Origin: Halobellus limi | GTDB lineage: Archaea; Halobacteriota; Halobacteria; Halobacteriales; Haloferacaceae | Assembly: GCF_004799685.1 (NCBI RefSeq) | Contig: NZ_CP031311.1 | Span: forward strand, 248,001-312,000 | Direction: 5' to 3' | Length of the DNA: 64,000 bases | Made by a program: the position numbers and the translations under genes | Part shown: piece after piece, positions 36,795 to 45,052 of the stretch | How positions within the stretch are numbered: the stretch's first letter is position 1 | Layout: each line of letters opens with the position of its first letter | The notes under the pieces: generated by a model | Seen by the model: the letters and a program-made list of their open reading frames with translations, nothing else | The model's database searches: none | Told to the model about the DNA's origin: nothing

Positions 36795-38012
36795 TCACTC
36801 CGGGCGCGTCGCTCGGTACGCCCCGAGGCCGACGGCGACCGCACCGAAGACCCCCGCGAGGATCGGGGCGCCGGGGAACGACGGGATCGACCCGCTCTCT
36901 GAGGACGACGGTTCGACCGCGTTCGCCGTCGAGTCGCTTCCGGCGGTCGATCCGGTGGCGTTCGTCCGCGCCCCGGCGACGTCGACGCTGATCGTCGTCC
37001 CCGTCGCCAGCGACTCGTTCGTCGTGAGAAGCGGGATCGGTGCTGACCCGGTCCGGAGGTTCGACGAGTGACGCACCCGCGAGGGGTCGTAGCCCTGGAG
37101 AACCACCGCGAGCGACGTCGTGTTCCGCCGGACCTCCTTCTCGAACCGCGTCCCGGTCAGGTCGTAGGCCGCGCCGACCTGGGTGCTCCCGTTCGCCGGC
37201 ACGCTGACGTTCAGCTCGACGCCCGCGTCCGTCCGCCGATACTCCGCCCCTGAGCCGTCGACCATCGCGGCGTACGCCGACGCGTCGGCGGGCAGTCCGA
37301 CCGTCACAGTCCCGAGGAACGGCCGGTCGCTCGGGTTCTCGAAGGCGATCGTCTCGACGACGCTCGGCGCCTCCGAGTCGTTCGCCGGCGGCACGATCTG
37401 CACGACGTGACCCGTCGGCGTCCGATTCGCGACGCCGAGCACGGACGTGTCGTTCGTCGGCGGCAGCGCGGTGACCGTCACGTTCCCATCCGCCGACGGA
37501 TCGACGGTCCGCCGGTACGCCGCGTTCCCGACGGTGGTGCGGAGCTCGTAGGTCTCGTCGGGTTCGAGCGGACCGAACGCGAACGCGCCCGTCTCGTTCG
37601 TCCGTTTCGTATCGACGACGAACTCGTTCTCGTCGATCAGTTCGACGACCGCGCCGGACTGTGCAGTCCCGTCGGCATCGACGACCCGTCCGGAGAGCTG
37701 CTGGGACAGTTCCACCTCGACCCGCGTACGGTTCTGTAGCACCTCGTAGTGCGTCGCGCCCTCGTGTTCGATCCGGACGGCGTACGCCGGCGCGTCCGGC
37801 GCCTCGACCGAGAAGGACGTTCCCTCGACCGTCGTCGTCACCGCGTCGTCCGTCCGCTGCTGCTGCTCCGTGAGCGGGACGACCTCGACGCGGGCGCCGT
37901 CCGCGCTCCCGCCGTCGACCGTGACCGTCCCGCCCACCGTCGTCGTCGCGCTGGCGACGGGGACGAACGCGAGCGCGCTGAGAACCACGATGAGCGCGAG
38001 CAGCCGTCTCAT
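36795..38012 (-). CDS. secreted protein with carboxypeptidase-regulatory-like domains, Ccm-linked
   Basis: A 405-residue exported protein: a signal peptide (LLALIVVLSALAFVPVASA), two carboxypeptidase-regulatory-like Ig repeats (about 27-100; 105-165 with SGRVVDADGTAQSGAVVEL and ETGAFAFGPLEPDETYEL), a beta-rich domain, a Ser/Thr-rich stalk and a C-terminal membrane helix. Its ATG overlaps the ccmF stop (ATGA), so it is translated with CcmF. No CxxC or heme motif is present. Its place in the operon is where CcmH or CcmI might stand, so a structural role in the maturation complex is an inference. Confidence 0.8.
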   Translation of the reverse strand: MRRLLALIVVLSALAFVPVASATTTVGGTVTVDGGSADGARVEVVPLTEQQQRTDDAVTTTVEGTSFSVEAPDAPAYAVRIEHEGATHYEVLQNRTRVEVELSQQLSGRVVDADGTAQSGAVVELIDENEFVVDTKRTNETGAFAFGPLEPDETYELRTTVGNAAYRRTVDPSADGNVTVTALPPTNDTSVLGVANRTPTGHVVQIVPPANDSEAPSVVETIAFENPSDRPFLGTVTVGLPADASAYAAMVDGSGAEYRRTDAGVELNVSVPANGSTQVGAAYDLTGTRFEKEVRRNTTSLAVVLQGYDPSRVRHSSNLRTGSAPIPLLTTNESLATGTTISVDVAGARTNATGSTAGSDSTANAVEPSSSESGSIPSFPGAPILAGVFGAVAVGLGAYRATRPE

Positions 38013-40459
38013 CGGTCCGACACCTCCGTGACGCCCTCCGGTCGATCGCGGGCCGTCCCGGCGCTCGGTTCGCCGGAGCCGACGACCGAACTCGTTCGCA
38101 CGCCGTGTTTCGGATCGAAGACAAACACGAGCAGCATCCCGAGGAGGAGCGACAGGATGCTCAGGCGCATCAGCGTCACGAAGGGGATCCGCTTGACCGA
38201 CATCGACGCGGTCCCGTCGCTGACGCCGGCGATGACGTACGTGTCGACGAGCGCCCCGCGATCGATCAGCACGTCTCTGACTTGGAGGCCGCCCTGTTCG
38301 GGGTACTCCCGCTGTCCGGCGACGCCGGAGACGACGAGACCGCTGTCGTCGTACACCCCGACGGACACGCCGGTGGCGATCACCCGGGTCGGAACGGCCG
38401 CATCCGGCGGATCGCCGGCGGGACCGACGGTCTCGGGGCCGGCGAGGACGATCACGTCGGCCGTCGGGACGAACTCCCACATCACCTGCCCGCGGGCGAC
38501 GACCTCCTGACCGGTTTCGACGCCCACCGTCCCGTTCCCGGCGACGCCGATCCACACCTGGGAGTCGTCGAGTTGCACCACCGTCGCCTGCGGCCCCTCG
38601 CGTATCGCCGTCACCGTCCCGTGGACGGTCTGCACCGACGTGTTCAGCGACTGTCCGCGCGTGAGGACCTGCGACGAGGAGAGCGCGTACGTCCCCGGTT
38701 CGGGGTCCGTCGGGAACTCGGTCCGCTCGTAGCCGAGCACCCGGACGTCGTAGTCGGACGCGCCGACGTCGCGCTGGGAGGTATCGACCGCGCCGGCCGC
38801 GACGCCGGTCGCCATCACCGACGCCTGTCCGGCGAAGAGATACATAAACGGCAGCGACAGAACGAGCAGCGCCGCGCCGACGTGGATCAGCGTGATTCCG
38901 GTCTCCTTCAGTTTCGCGTCTCGACTCTCCGTGGCGACGATCCGCCCCCACGTCCGCTTGACCGTCCCGAGAATCGCGTACGCCACCGGCGGCAGCACCG
39001 AGAGCGCGCTCGCGCCCCCGATCACCTGATAGACGAGCGCGTCGCCCGGCCGAACGGACGCCAGTCGCCATGTCTCCGACGGCGCGACGGCGGCGCCGAC
39101 GAGCGTCGCGAGGCCGAACACCGCCAGTCCGACGAGGCTCCGGCGGAGGCCCTCCCGGTCGTAGTCCATGTAGAACCCGAGGAGGAGCAGGGCCGCGAGC
39201 ACGAGCGGGTAACTCCACAGGTTGTAGTAGCGCGATTCGACGGACACCTCGAGGCCGGTCATCGCGCTCCGGAGCACCGGGAACGAGAGGCCCCAGAGGG
39301 ACACGAAGGTGAGAAGCCCGAAGAGGAGGACGGCGAGGTGTAGCAGGTTCGAGCGGGTGATCCACCGGGCGAGACGGCTCTCCTCGGTCGGCTCGGAAGC
39401 GGATGCGTCGGCGTCGCTCTCCTCGGTCAGCATCCAGTAGGCGAGCGGGAGCACGACGCCGAGGAGGGTCGTCACCCCCATCAGCACGAGGAACGACGCC
39501 CCGATCCCGCCGTCGGCGAACGAGTGGATGCTCCGGAAGACGCCGCTTCTGACCACCGACGTCGTGTACACCGCGAGCGCGAACACGCTGGCGGTCATCG
39601 CGGGTGCGAGGACCCGATACCGGCCGCCGGGCCGGTAGTTGGTGACCGCGTGCAACGTCGCGGTCAGGAACAGCCACGGGATCAGGATGGCCGTCTCGAC
39701 GGGGTCCCACGCCCAGATCCCGCCCCAGCCGAGCACCGTGTACGACCAGAGGCCGCCGAGCGCGACGGCGGCGGTGAGAAACAGCCACCCGAGTCGGAGC
39801 CAGCGGGTCACGCTGCCGATCCACGCCGAGAAGAGGCCGTCGTCGCCGCGGAACAGCGCGATGAAGTGTGCGGCTCCGATCGCGAACGGCATCGTCAGCA
39901 GCGCGTAGGAGACGAACATCACTGGGGGGTGGATCGCCATGTACGGATCGACGAGGAGGGGGTTCAGCCCCTGTCCGCTCGTCGGCGTGAACCCCGGCGG
40001 CGCGTTGGGGAACGCCGTCCGAACCGACGCGAACGGGCTCTGCAGCAACAGCATCGCCGCGAAGTACGTCACGACGCCGACGGTGAGCGCGTGAACGAGC
40101 TTCCCGCGCCGCGTCGGGTATCCTCGGGTCACGCCGGCGATCAGCGCGACGACGGCGACGATCGAGGCCCACAGGAGCACCGATCCCTCGTTGGCCGCGT
40201 ACACGCCGGTCACGCGGTAGAGCACCGAGAGGTACGCGGCGGTGTTCTCCCACACGTAGGCGTTCGAGTAGTCGAGGCTCACGAACTGGTAGGTGAGATG
40301 CGAGAGGGCACCGACCAGGAGCACCGCCGTCGCCGCGGTCAGCTTCGGAACCCACGGGAGGTACCGGTCGTCGTCGAGGAGATACGCTCGCGCGAGGAGG
40401 GACGTACTCGTCAGTCCGGCGAGGAACGCGAGCGCCAGCAGGACCGTTCCGGGGTTCAC
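38009..40459 (-). CDS. ccmF: cytochrome c heme lyase CcmF
   Basis: An 816-residue multi-pass membrane protein of the CcmF/CycK family, which joins heme from holo-CcmE to apocytochrome c outside the membrane. The WWD heme-handling motif is present (WGGIWAWDPVETAILIPW), preceded by the HPPVMF segment and followed by a long helix array. It is about 150 residues longer than usual: residues ~560-760 form an extracytoplasmic beta-rich region containing an OB-fold-like stretch near 600-665 (VHGTVTAI, GQEVVARGQV). GTG start overlapping the thioredoxin stop (GTGA). Confidence 0.92.
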   Translation of the reverse strand: MNPGTVLLALAFLAGLTSTSLLARAYLLDDDRYLPWVPKLTAATAVLLVGALSHLTYQFVSLDYSNAYVWENTAAYLSVLYRVTGVYAANEGSVLLWASIVAVVALIAGVTRGYPTRRGKLVHALTVGVVTYFAAMLLLQSPFASVRTAFPNAPPGFTPTSGQGLNPLLVDPYMAIHPPVMFVSYALLTMPFAIGAAHFIALFRGDDGLFSAWIGSVTRWLRLGWLFLTAAVALGGLWSYTVLGWGGIWAWDPVETAILIPWLFLTATLHAVTNYRPGGRYRVLAPAMTASVFALAVYTTSVVRSGVFRSIHSFADGGIGASFLVLMGVTTLLGVVLPLAYWMLTEESDADASASEPTEESRLARWITRSNLLHLAVLLFGLLTFVSLWGLSFPVLRSAMTGLEVSVESRYYNLWSYPLVLAALLLLGFYMDYDREGLRRSLVGLAVFGLATLVGAAVAPSETWRLASVRPGDALVYQVIGGASALSVLPPVAYAILGTVKRTWGRIVATESRDAKLKETGITLIHVGAALLVLSLPFMYLFAGQASVMATGVAAGAVDTSQRDVGASDYDVRVLGYERTEFPTDPEPGTYALSSSQVLTRGQSLNTSVQTVHGTVTAIREGPQATVVQLDDSQVWIGVAGNGTVGVETGQEVVARGQVMWEFVPTADVIVLAGPETVGPAGDPPDAAVPTRVIATGVSVGVYDDSGLVVSGVAGQREYPEQGGLQVRDVLIDRGALVDTYVIAGVSDGTASMSVKRIPFVTLMRLSILSLLLGMLLVFVFDPKHGVRTSSVVGSGEPSAGTARDRPEGVTEVSDR

Positions 40460-41022
40460 TGTGCGGCCTCCGTCGTCATCGCCGAGGCCGCTCTGGGGGT
40501 CGACGTCGGTCCGGTAGCGGCTGTCGTAACCGATCCGTTATCGGCCGTCTCGCCGTCCTGGTAGCGCTCTCTGGCCGTCTCCAGGTACGCGAGGAAATCC
40601 TCGGGCGGGGCGTAGCCGGGGATCCGCGTGAGCACGTCGCCCTCGGGCGTCACGACGACGTGCTGCGGCGGGTAGTTGACGTTGTACCGCTGCTGTAGCC
40701 GCGCGTCGGCCTCGGCGTCGCTGTCTAAGTTCACCGCTACCTTCGTGAACTCGTCGAGCTCCGATCGCACCGCCGGATCGCTGTAGTGGTTCTGGTTGTA
40801 GTCCTCACAGTAGGTACACCAGGTCGTCCAGAAGTAGATCACGACCGGTTCGTCCTCCGCGGCGGCGGTCTCGACGGCGTCGGCGTAATCGGTCTGCCAT
40901 CGCGTCTCTCCGTGGTAGGAGTACCCCTCCCCGGAGAGCACGGGCGCCGCGTTCATCGACACGTACCCGATTCCGAGCAGTGCGGCGAAGAAGGCGATCG
41001 TCATCGCCTTTCGTGGATTCAT
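40456..41022 (-). CDS. membrane-anchored thioredoxin (CcmG/DsbE-like role)
   Basis: A 188-residue protein with a single N-terminal membrane helix (AMTIAFFAALLGIGYVSMNA) and a thioredoxin fold outside the membrane. The redox pair is C69-x-x-C72 in FWTTWCTYCEDYNQNHY, and cis-Pro lies in NYPPQHVVV. The sequence is nearer to DsbD-gamma/SoxW-like thioredoxins than to classical CcmG. Being first in the ccmF operon, it is the likely reductant of apocytochrome c cysteines, fed by CcdA encoded across the divergent region. The C-terminal Ala/Thr tail is disordered. Confidence 0.9.
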   Translation of the reverse strand: MNPRKAMTIAFFAALLGIGYVSMNAAPVLSGEGYSYHGETRWQTDYADAVETAAAEDEPVVIYFWTTWCTYCEDYNQNHYSDPAVRSELDEFTKVAVNLDSDAEADARLQQRYNVNYPPQHVVVTPEGDVLTRIPGYAPPEDFLAYLETARERYQDGETADNGSVTTAATGPTSTPRAASAMTTEAAQ

Positions 41023-41171
41023 CGATATGCCCGGCTATTAGACTGCGATAGTAAAACCTACCGTCGTCGTTCCGATAATCGAGTGTAGTAATGGACTCAT
41101 ATAACACGATATAACTGATACTGTCCATCGAAATCGCGAATATCAGCCGGATAGCCGTGCAGAGGGGAAGC

Positions 41172-41178
41172 TTTATTA
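41172..41178 (+). promoter_or_regulatory. TATA box for the TsdA-like operon
   Basis: TTTATTA lies about 84 nt upstream of the cytochrome ATG, predicting a leader of about 60 nt. The divergent region (41023-41261) has several other AT-rich words on both strands. Confidence 0.45.
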
Positions 41179-41247
41179 CTCGCGTATTTTGATTCGGAAA
41201 CACGATACCGCAGAGGGATATGAGAAATGACAGACCATCTGATCGCC

Positions 41248-41255
41248 AGGAGGGA
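41248..41255 (+). promoter_or_regulatory. strong Shine-Dalgarno sequence before the TsdA-like gene
   Basis: AGGAGGGA is placed 6 nt before the ATG at 41262. Strong ribosome-binding sites are uncommon in haloarchaea, where most mRNAs are leaderless. Here it matches the leadered transcript predicted from the TATA position. Confidence 0.75.
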
Positions 41256-41261
41256 ACGTAA

Positions 41262-42614
41262 ATGAGCCAGGGCGACTCGACGCTCCTGCTCAAACCCGTC
41301 CTCCTCGTCTTCGGGACGGTGTTCGCGGCGATCGTCGTCGTGTTCGCCATCAACGGTGCCGTCGCGTTCCTCGGCGGCCCGGCGGACGCGCCGGCCGCCA
41401 GCGCCGGCGGCGGCGAGGCCCGCGACCTCCCCGGCACGTGGAACGGCAGCAAGTGGTACAGCGAAGACCTGCGCGAGCAGGGGTTCGAGTACAAGAACGC
41501 GACCGCGGGCGAGGAGGTCAACTTCGTCCCCAAGGAGATGAACGACTCGACGCTCCCGGAGAACGAGAACCGCCGGGAACTCATCCGTGAGGGGCGTTCG
41601 CTCTTCGCGAACACGTCCAACGAGATGCCCGAACACGTCGGGAACGACCTCTCGTGTGCGAACTGCCACGGCGGGGGCGACCTCCCCACGACGACCGGAA
41701 TGGTCGGGCAGGACATCGACATGATCCCGCTCGTCGGGACCGCGGCCGGCTACCCCGAGTGGACCGGTCGCACCCAGCGGATGCGGGACATGCGCCAGCG
41801 GATCATGGGGTGCTTCCTCCGGAGTATGAACGCGCCGGGCTCCGAGGAGGGCGTCCCCGCGTACGACAGCCGCGAGATCCAGGCGATGGAGTCGTACATG
41901 GTCTGGTTGAACAAGGGAACCCCGAGCGAGACCGTCCCCTACTGGCGACACATCGAGAAGCCGGAGGGCGACGAGAAGGTCCCGGTCTCGGAGATCAACC
42001 CGGTCCGCGGGGCCGAGCTGTACCTCGAGAACTGCGCCTCCTGTCACGGTGCAGACGGCCAGGGGACCGAGGGGCAGTACCCGCCGCTTTGGGGCGCGGA
42101 CTCGTTCAACGACGGGGCCGGAATGGGCCGCGTCTACACGTCCGCCGGCTTCACCCGCGAGGCGATGCCGTACGGCGCGGCGCACACGTTCTCCGACTGG
42201 GAGGACGTCCAGGACGTCGCCGGGTTCATGAACGCCCACAAGCGGCCGCACCTCCCGCGACAGCCCAAGGACTGGGCCGCCGCCGGTGCGCCCGATGAGG
42301 CGGTCTACTACAACCGCACGCAGCAGCGTCTCGGGTACGATATGAACCCGATGACGAAGAAGCTCATGCTCGCGGACATCCCGATCGACGACTCGGAGAT
42401 CAACGAGAGCGTGATCCCCGACGACGTCGAGCGGTACGACCAGCCGCTTCGGAACGAGTCCGTCGACGGCTCCTGGCAGACGACGTGGATCCGGACCTAC
42501 GAGGACGTGAACAACTCGACGAGCGACGACGCCGCGAACCGGTCGTCGGTGACCGCCCAGGACGCGGTCACGACCGCCCTGGCGGCAGAGCAGTCCGGCC
42601 GGACGGCGAGCTAA
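41262..42614 (+). CDS. tsdA: diheme cytochrome c, thiosulfate dehydrogenase/tetrathionate reductase (TsdA-like)
   Basis: A 450-residue protein with one N-terminal membrane anchor (8-37) and an outer-facing domain with two heme sites: C132-A-N-C135-H136 and C258-A-S-C261-H262. C184 (RIMGCFLRSMN) sits where TsdA has its heme-1 cysteine ligand. GQYPPLWGADSFNDGAGMGR and M302 (REAMPYG) match the TsdA heme-2 region. TsdA couples two thiosulfates to tetrathionate, or the reverse, one electron at a time. The anchor is unlike soluble bacterial TsdA. The downstream halocyanin is the likely electron partner. Confidence 0.85.
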   Translation: MSQGDSTLLLKPVLLVFGTVFAAIVVVFAINGAVAFLGGPADAPAASAGGGEARDLPGTWNGSKWYSEDLREQGFEYKNATAGEEVNFVPKEMNDSTLPENENRRELIREGRSLFANTSNEMPEHVGNDLSCANCHGGGDLPTTTGMVGQDIDMIPLVGTAAGYPEWTGRTQRMRDMRQRIMGCFLRSMNAPGSEEGVPAYDSREIQAMESYMVWLNKGTPSETVPYWRHIEKPEGDEKVPVSEINPVRGAELYLENCASCHGADGQGTEGQYPPLWGADSFNDGAGMGRVYTSAGFTREAMPYGAAHTFSDWEDVQDVAGFMNAHKRPHLPRQPKDWAAAGAPDEAVYYNRTQQRLGYDMNPMTKKLMLADIPIDDSEINESVIPDDVERYDQPLRNESVDGSWQTTWIRTYEDVNNSTSDDAANRSSVTAQDAVTTALAAEQSGRTAS

Positions 42615-42639
42615 CGAAACCCACCACGACCAGCATCGA

Positions 42640-43332
42640 ATGATAACCGACCCGACCACCGTCACCGTGTTTCTCGCGGGCGTTTTGACGATCCTGACCC
42701 CGTGCTGTCTCCCGATGATCCCCGTCCTCGTCGTCGGGGCGAACGGGCACCGGCTTCGGCCGGTCGCGATCGTCGTCGGGAGCACGGTGACGTTCACGGC
42801 TCTCGGGATCTTGACCGGGATGGTCGGCTCCGTGACGCCGGATTCCGTCCGCGCGCCGTTCGCCATCCTGATGCTGGCGTTCGGGGCCGTGATGGCCGAC
42901 GACGACCTCAACGAACTCTACTCGCGGTACGCGTCCCGTCTCGCCGGACGGGCCTCGCGGCTCACCGGCCGCATCGACGAGGACGCCCATCCCCTGGGCA
43001 ACGCGCTCGCGGTGGGGCTGCTCCTGGGCGTCATCTGGCTCCCCTGCGTCGGTCCCGTCCTCGGGGGCGTCTTGGCCTACGTCGGGACGACGTCGGACGT
43101 CGTCGGCAGCGCTCGGCTGTTGGCGACGTACGGGGCGGGCTTCTCAGTCCCGCTCCTCGGCGTCGCGTACCTCGGCCAGGCCGGCAGCAGTCGGCTGCTC
43201 GACTCGGCCACGAGCGGGGGGTCGCCCGAACTGTTCCGGACGGCGACCGGCTACGCGCTCGTCGCGCTCGGGATCGCCGTCCTCTTCGGTCTCGACAAAC
43301 TCGCGCTCGCATCGGTAACGACGTGGACGTAA
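42640..43332 (+). CDS. ccdA: CcdA-type thiol-disulfide membrane transporter
   Basis: A 230-residue six-helix membrane protein. The two conserved cysteines are in LTPCCLPMIP (helix 1) and LPCVGPVLGG (helix 4), the CcdA/DsbD-beta pattern. It carries reducing power from cytoplasmic thioredoxin to the outside, where it would reduce the thioredoxin at 40456-41022 and keep apocytochrome cysteines free for heme. It starts 25 nt after the cytochrome gene in the same operon. Confidence 0.92.
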   Translation: MITDPTTVTVFLAGVLTILTPCCLPMIPVLVVGANGHRLRPVAIVVGSTVTFTALGILTGMVGSVTPDSVRAPFAILMLAFGAVMADDDLNELYSRYASRLAGRASRLTGRIDEDAHPLGNALAVGLLLGVIWLPCVGPVLGGVLAYVGTTSDVVGSARLLATYGAGFSVPLLGVAYLGQAGSSRLLDSATSGGSPELFRTATGYALVALGIAVLFGLDKLALASVTTWT

Positions 43333-43336
43333 CAGC

Positions 43337-44122
43337 ATGAACGGTAGCTCATCGACACAGGACGACGACGCGCACGATCGCACGAGCAGAGACCGCAGCG
43401 TTCGCTTCGCCCGGTTCCTCGGGACGGTCACGGGCGTTCTCCACCGCGTGACGGGCAGTCGGTTCGTCGCGTGGGGCGCGTTCGGCTTCGGACTGCTCTC
43501 GATGGTGTTGGTCTTCGGGTTCGCGTCCGACACGATGTACGGGATCGAACACGGCGCGAACCTCCTCGCGTACTGGCACATCTCGCTCGCGTGGGTCGCC
43601 GCCGCGGCACTCGGATCGACGTTCGTCGGCAGCGCGCTGTATCTTCGCTACCGGGGGCCGTTCTGGAGCCGGCTGGCCCACAGCTCCGGCGAACTGGGGT
43701 TCCTCTTCGCGACGCTGACGCTGCTTCTGGGCAGCGCGTGGGGGCGCGTCATCTGGAACTCCTGGTGGGAGTGGACCGACGTCAGGCTGGTGACGTTTCT
43801 GATCGTCTGGTTCATCTACGCGGGCTACCTCGTCGTTCACTCCGCGACCGACGCTCAGTCGGGCGACCGGTACGCGGCGGTCTACGGCGTCGTCGGATTC
43901 GTCACCGTCCCGCTGTCGTACGCGTCCACGCGGCTCTGGACGCCGACGTTTCACGAGACCACGATCGGGAACAGCGGCGTCAGTGCGAACATCGACCCGC
44001 TGACGCTCGTCGTGACGCTCGTCGCGGCGACGTTCCTCTATCTGTACCTCGTCGGTATCCGGATCCGCATCCACGAACTCGAACAGGACGTCCGCAGAGC
44101 ACGGCTCTCACGGAGGCGATAA
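43337..44122 (+). CDS. ccmC: heme exporter permease CcmC
   Basis: A 261-residue six-helix protein. The tryptophan-rich heme-handling loop SAWGRVIWNSWWEWTDVRL at about 133-151 is the WWD motif of CcmC, and His residues flank it (H81, H115). With CcmA/CcmB it forms the ABC-type complex that loads heme onto CcmE. It starts 4 nt after ccdA and is followed by ccmD. A polar charged head (DDDAHDRTSRDR) precedes the first helix. Confidence 0.92.
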   Translation: MNGSSSTQDDDAHDRTSRDRSVRFARFLGTVTGVLHRVTGSRFVAWGAFGFGLLSMVLVFGFASDTMYGIEHGANLLAYWHISLAWVAAAALGSTFVGSALYLRYRGPFWSRLAHSSGELGFLFATLTLLLGSAWGRVIWNSWWEWTDVRLVTFLIVWFIYAGYLVVHSATDAQSGDRYAAVYGVVGFVTVPLSYASTRLWTPTFHETTIGNSGVSANIDPLTLVVTLVAATFLYLYLVGIRIRIHELEQDVRRARLSRRR

Positions 44123-44124
44123 CG

Positions 44125-44244
44125 ATGGAACCACTACTGCTGGCCGGCTACTCCGCGCTCTTCGTCGCGTTCTTCGGATACGTGACGTACCTACAGCGCC
44201 GGATGGCCCGGCTCGAACGGCGACTCGAAGACGTACAGGCGTGA
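44125..44244 (+). CDS. ccmD: CcmD-like small membrane protein
   Basis: A 39-residue protein: one membrane helix (LLLAGYSALFVAFFGYVTYL) followed by a charged amphipathic tail (RRMARLERRLEDV). Size, topology and position directly after ccmC match CcmD, which helps release holo-CcmE from the CcmABC complex. CcmD proteins have almost no sequence conservation, so position carries the call. It is too short for routine length cut-offs and starts 2 nt after the ccmC stop. Confidence 0.8.
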   Translation: MEPLLLAGYSALFVAFFGYVTYLQRRMARLERRLEDVQA

Positions 44245-44321
44245 GACCGGGTCGCGGAGCGACCGTCGACCGATCGAACCGAAACCACACCGAACACACA
44301 GACCATTCACGACCGATACAT

Positions 44322-45035
44322 ATGTCAGTGCAACTCGACGACACGACCGACCGACGAGCGTTCCTGCGCCGGACCGCGACCGGACTCGGCGCGGCGGCGA
44401 CGATTGGACTCGCAAGCGACACCGCGGCCGCGCAATCGGAGCCGGACTACGGCGGCTGGTTCGACGGCGTCTCCAACTACGAGGGGACCTACGACTACAC
44501 CGGCCAGTCGGAGGTGACCGTCGCGGTCGGCTCCGAGGCCAACGGCGGGTACTACGGGTTCGGCCCCGCGGCGATTCGCGTCGACCCCGGGACCACCGTC
44601 GTCTGGGAGTGGACCGGCGAGGGCAACAGTCACAACGTCGTCGCCGAGGACGGCAGCTTCGAGAGCGAACTCTACAACTCCCCGGGCGAGACCTTCGAAT
44701 ACACCTTCGAGAGCGAGGGGACGTACAAGTACTACTGCGATCCGCACCGATCGCTCGGAATGCTCGGGGCCGTCGTCGTCGGCGGCAGCGGCGGCCTCGA
44801 TTCGAGCGCGGTCGAACAGCCGCTTCTGGAAGCCGGCGGCGAGGGCGGAAACGGCGGATCCGGCGGCGGAGGCGGATCGGACGGCGGATCCGACGGTTCC
44901 GGGGCGCCGGTCTCCTTCGAGAACGGGACGCTCGTCGCCACTCTCGCCCTCGGACTTCTCTCTCCGATCTTCTTCGGGCTCTTCCTCCTGCTACAGGGGA
45001 CCGACCCCGCGGAACCGCCGGCGAAGACCGACTGA
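44322..45035 (+). CDS. halocyanin (membrane-anchored blue copper protein)
   Basis: A 237-residue exported protein. DRRAFLRRTATG is a twin-arginine signal. The plastocyanin-like domain carries the copper ligands His (EGNSHNVVAED), Cys (YYCDPH), the following His, and Met (LGMLG). A Gly/Ser-rich linker leads to a C-terminal membrane helix (LVATLALGLLSPIFFGLFLLLQG), so the copper site is tethered at the cell surface. Halocyanins carry single electrons to terminal oxidases. Being last in the TsdA-ccdA-ccmCD operon, it is the probable acceptor from the cytochrome. Confidence 0.93.
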   Translation: MSVQLDDTTDRRAFLRRTATGLGAAATIGLASDTAAAQSEPDYGGWFDGVSNYEGTYDYTGQSEVTVAVGSEANGGYYGFGPAAIRVDPGTTVVWEWTGEGNSHNVVAEDGSFESELYNSPGETFEYTFESEGTYKYYCDPHRSLGMLGAVVVGGSGGLDSSAVEQPLLEAGGEGGNGGSGGGGGSDGGSDGSGAPVSFENGTLVATLALGLLSPIFFGLFLLLQGTDPAEPPAKTD

Positions 45036-45052
45036 GCTGAGGGACGCTCGCC

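Noticed and set aside
36795-40355. A 1186-codon frame spanning the regulatory-domain protein and ccmF
   Set aside because: Only its C-terminal third (from 38012) has protein character. The rest is the out-of-frame shadow of CcmF, so this is not a fusion.
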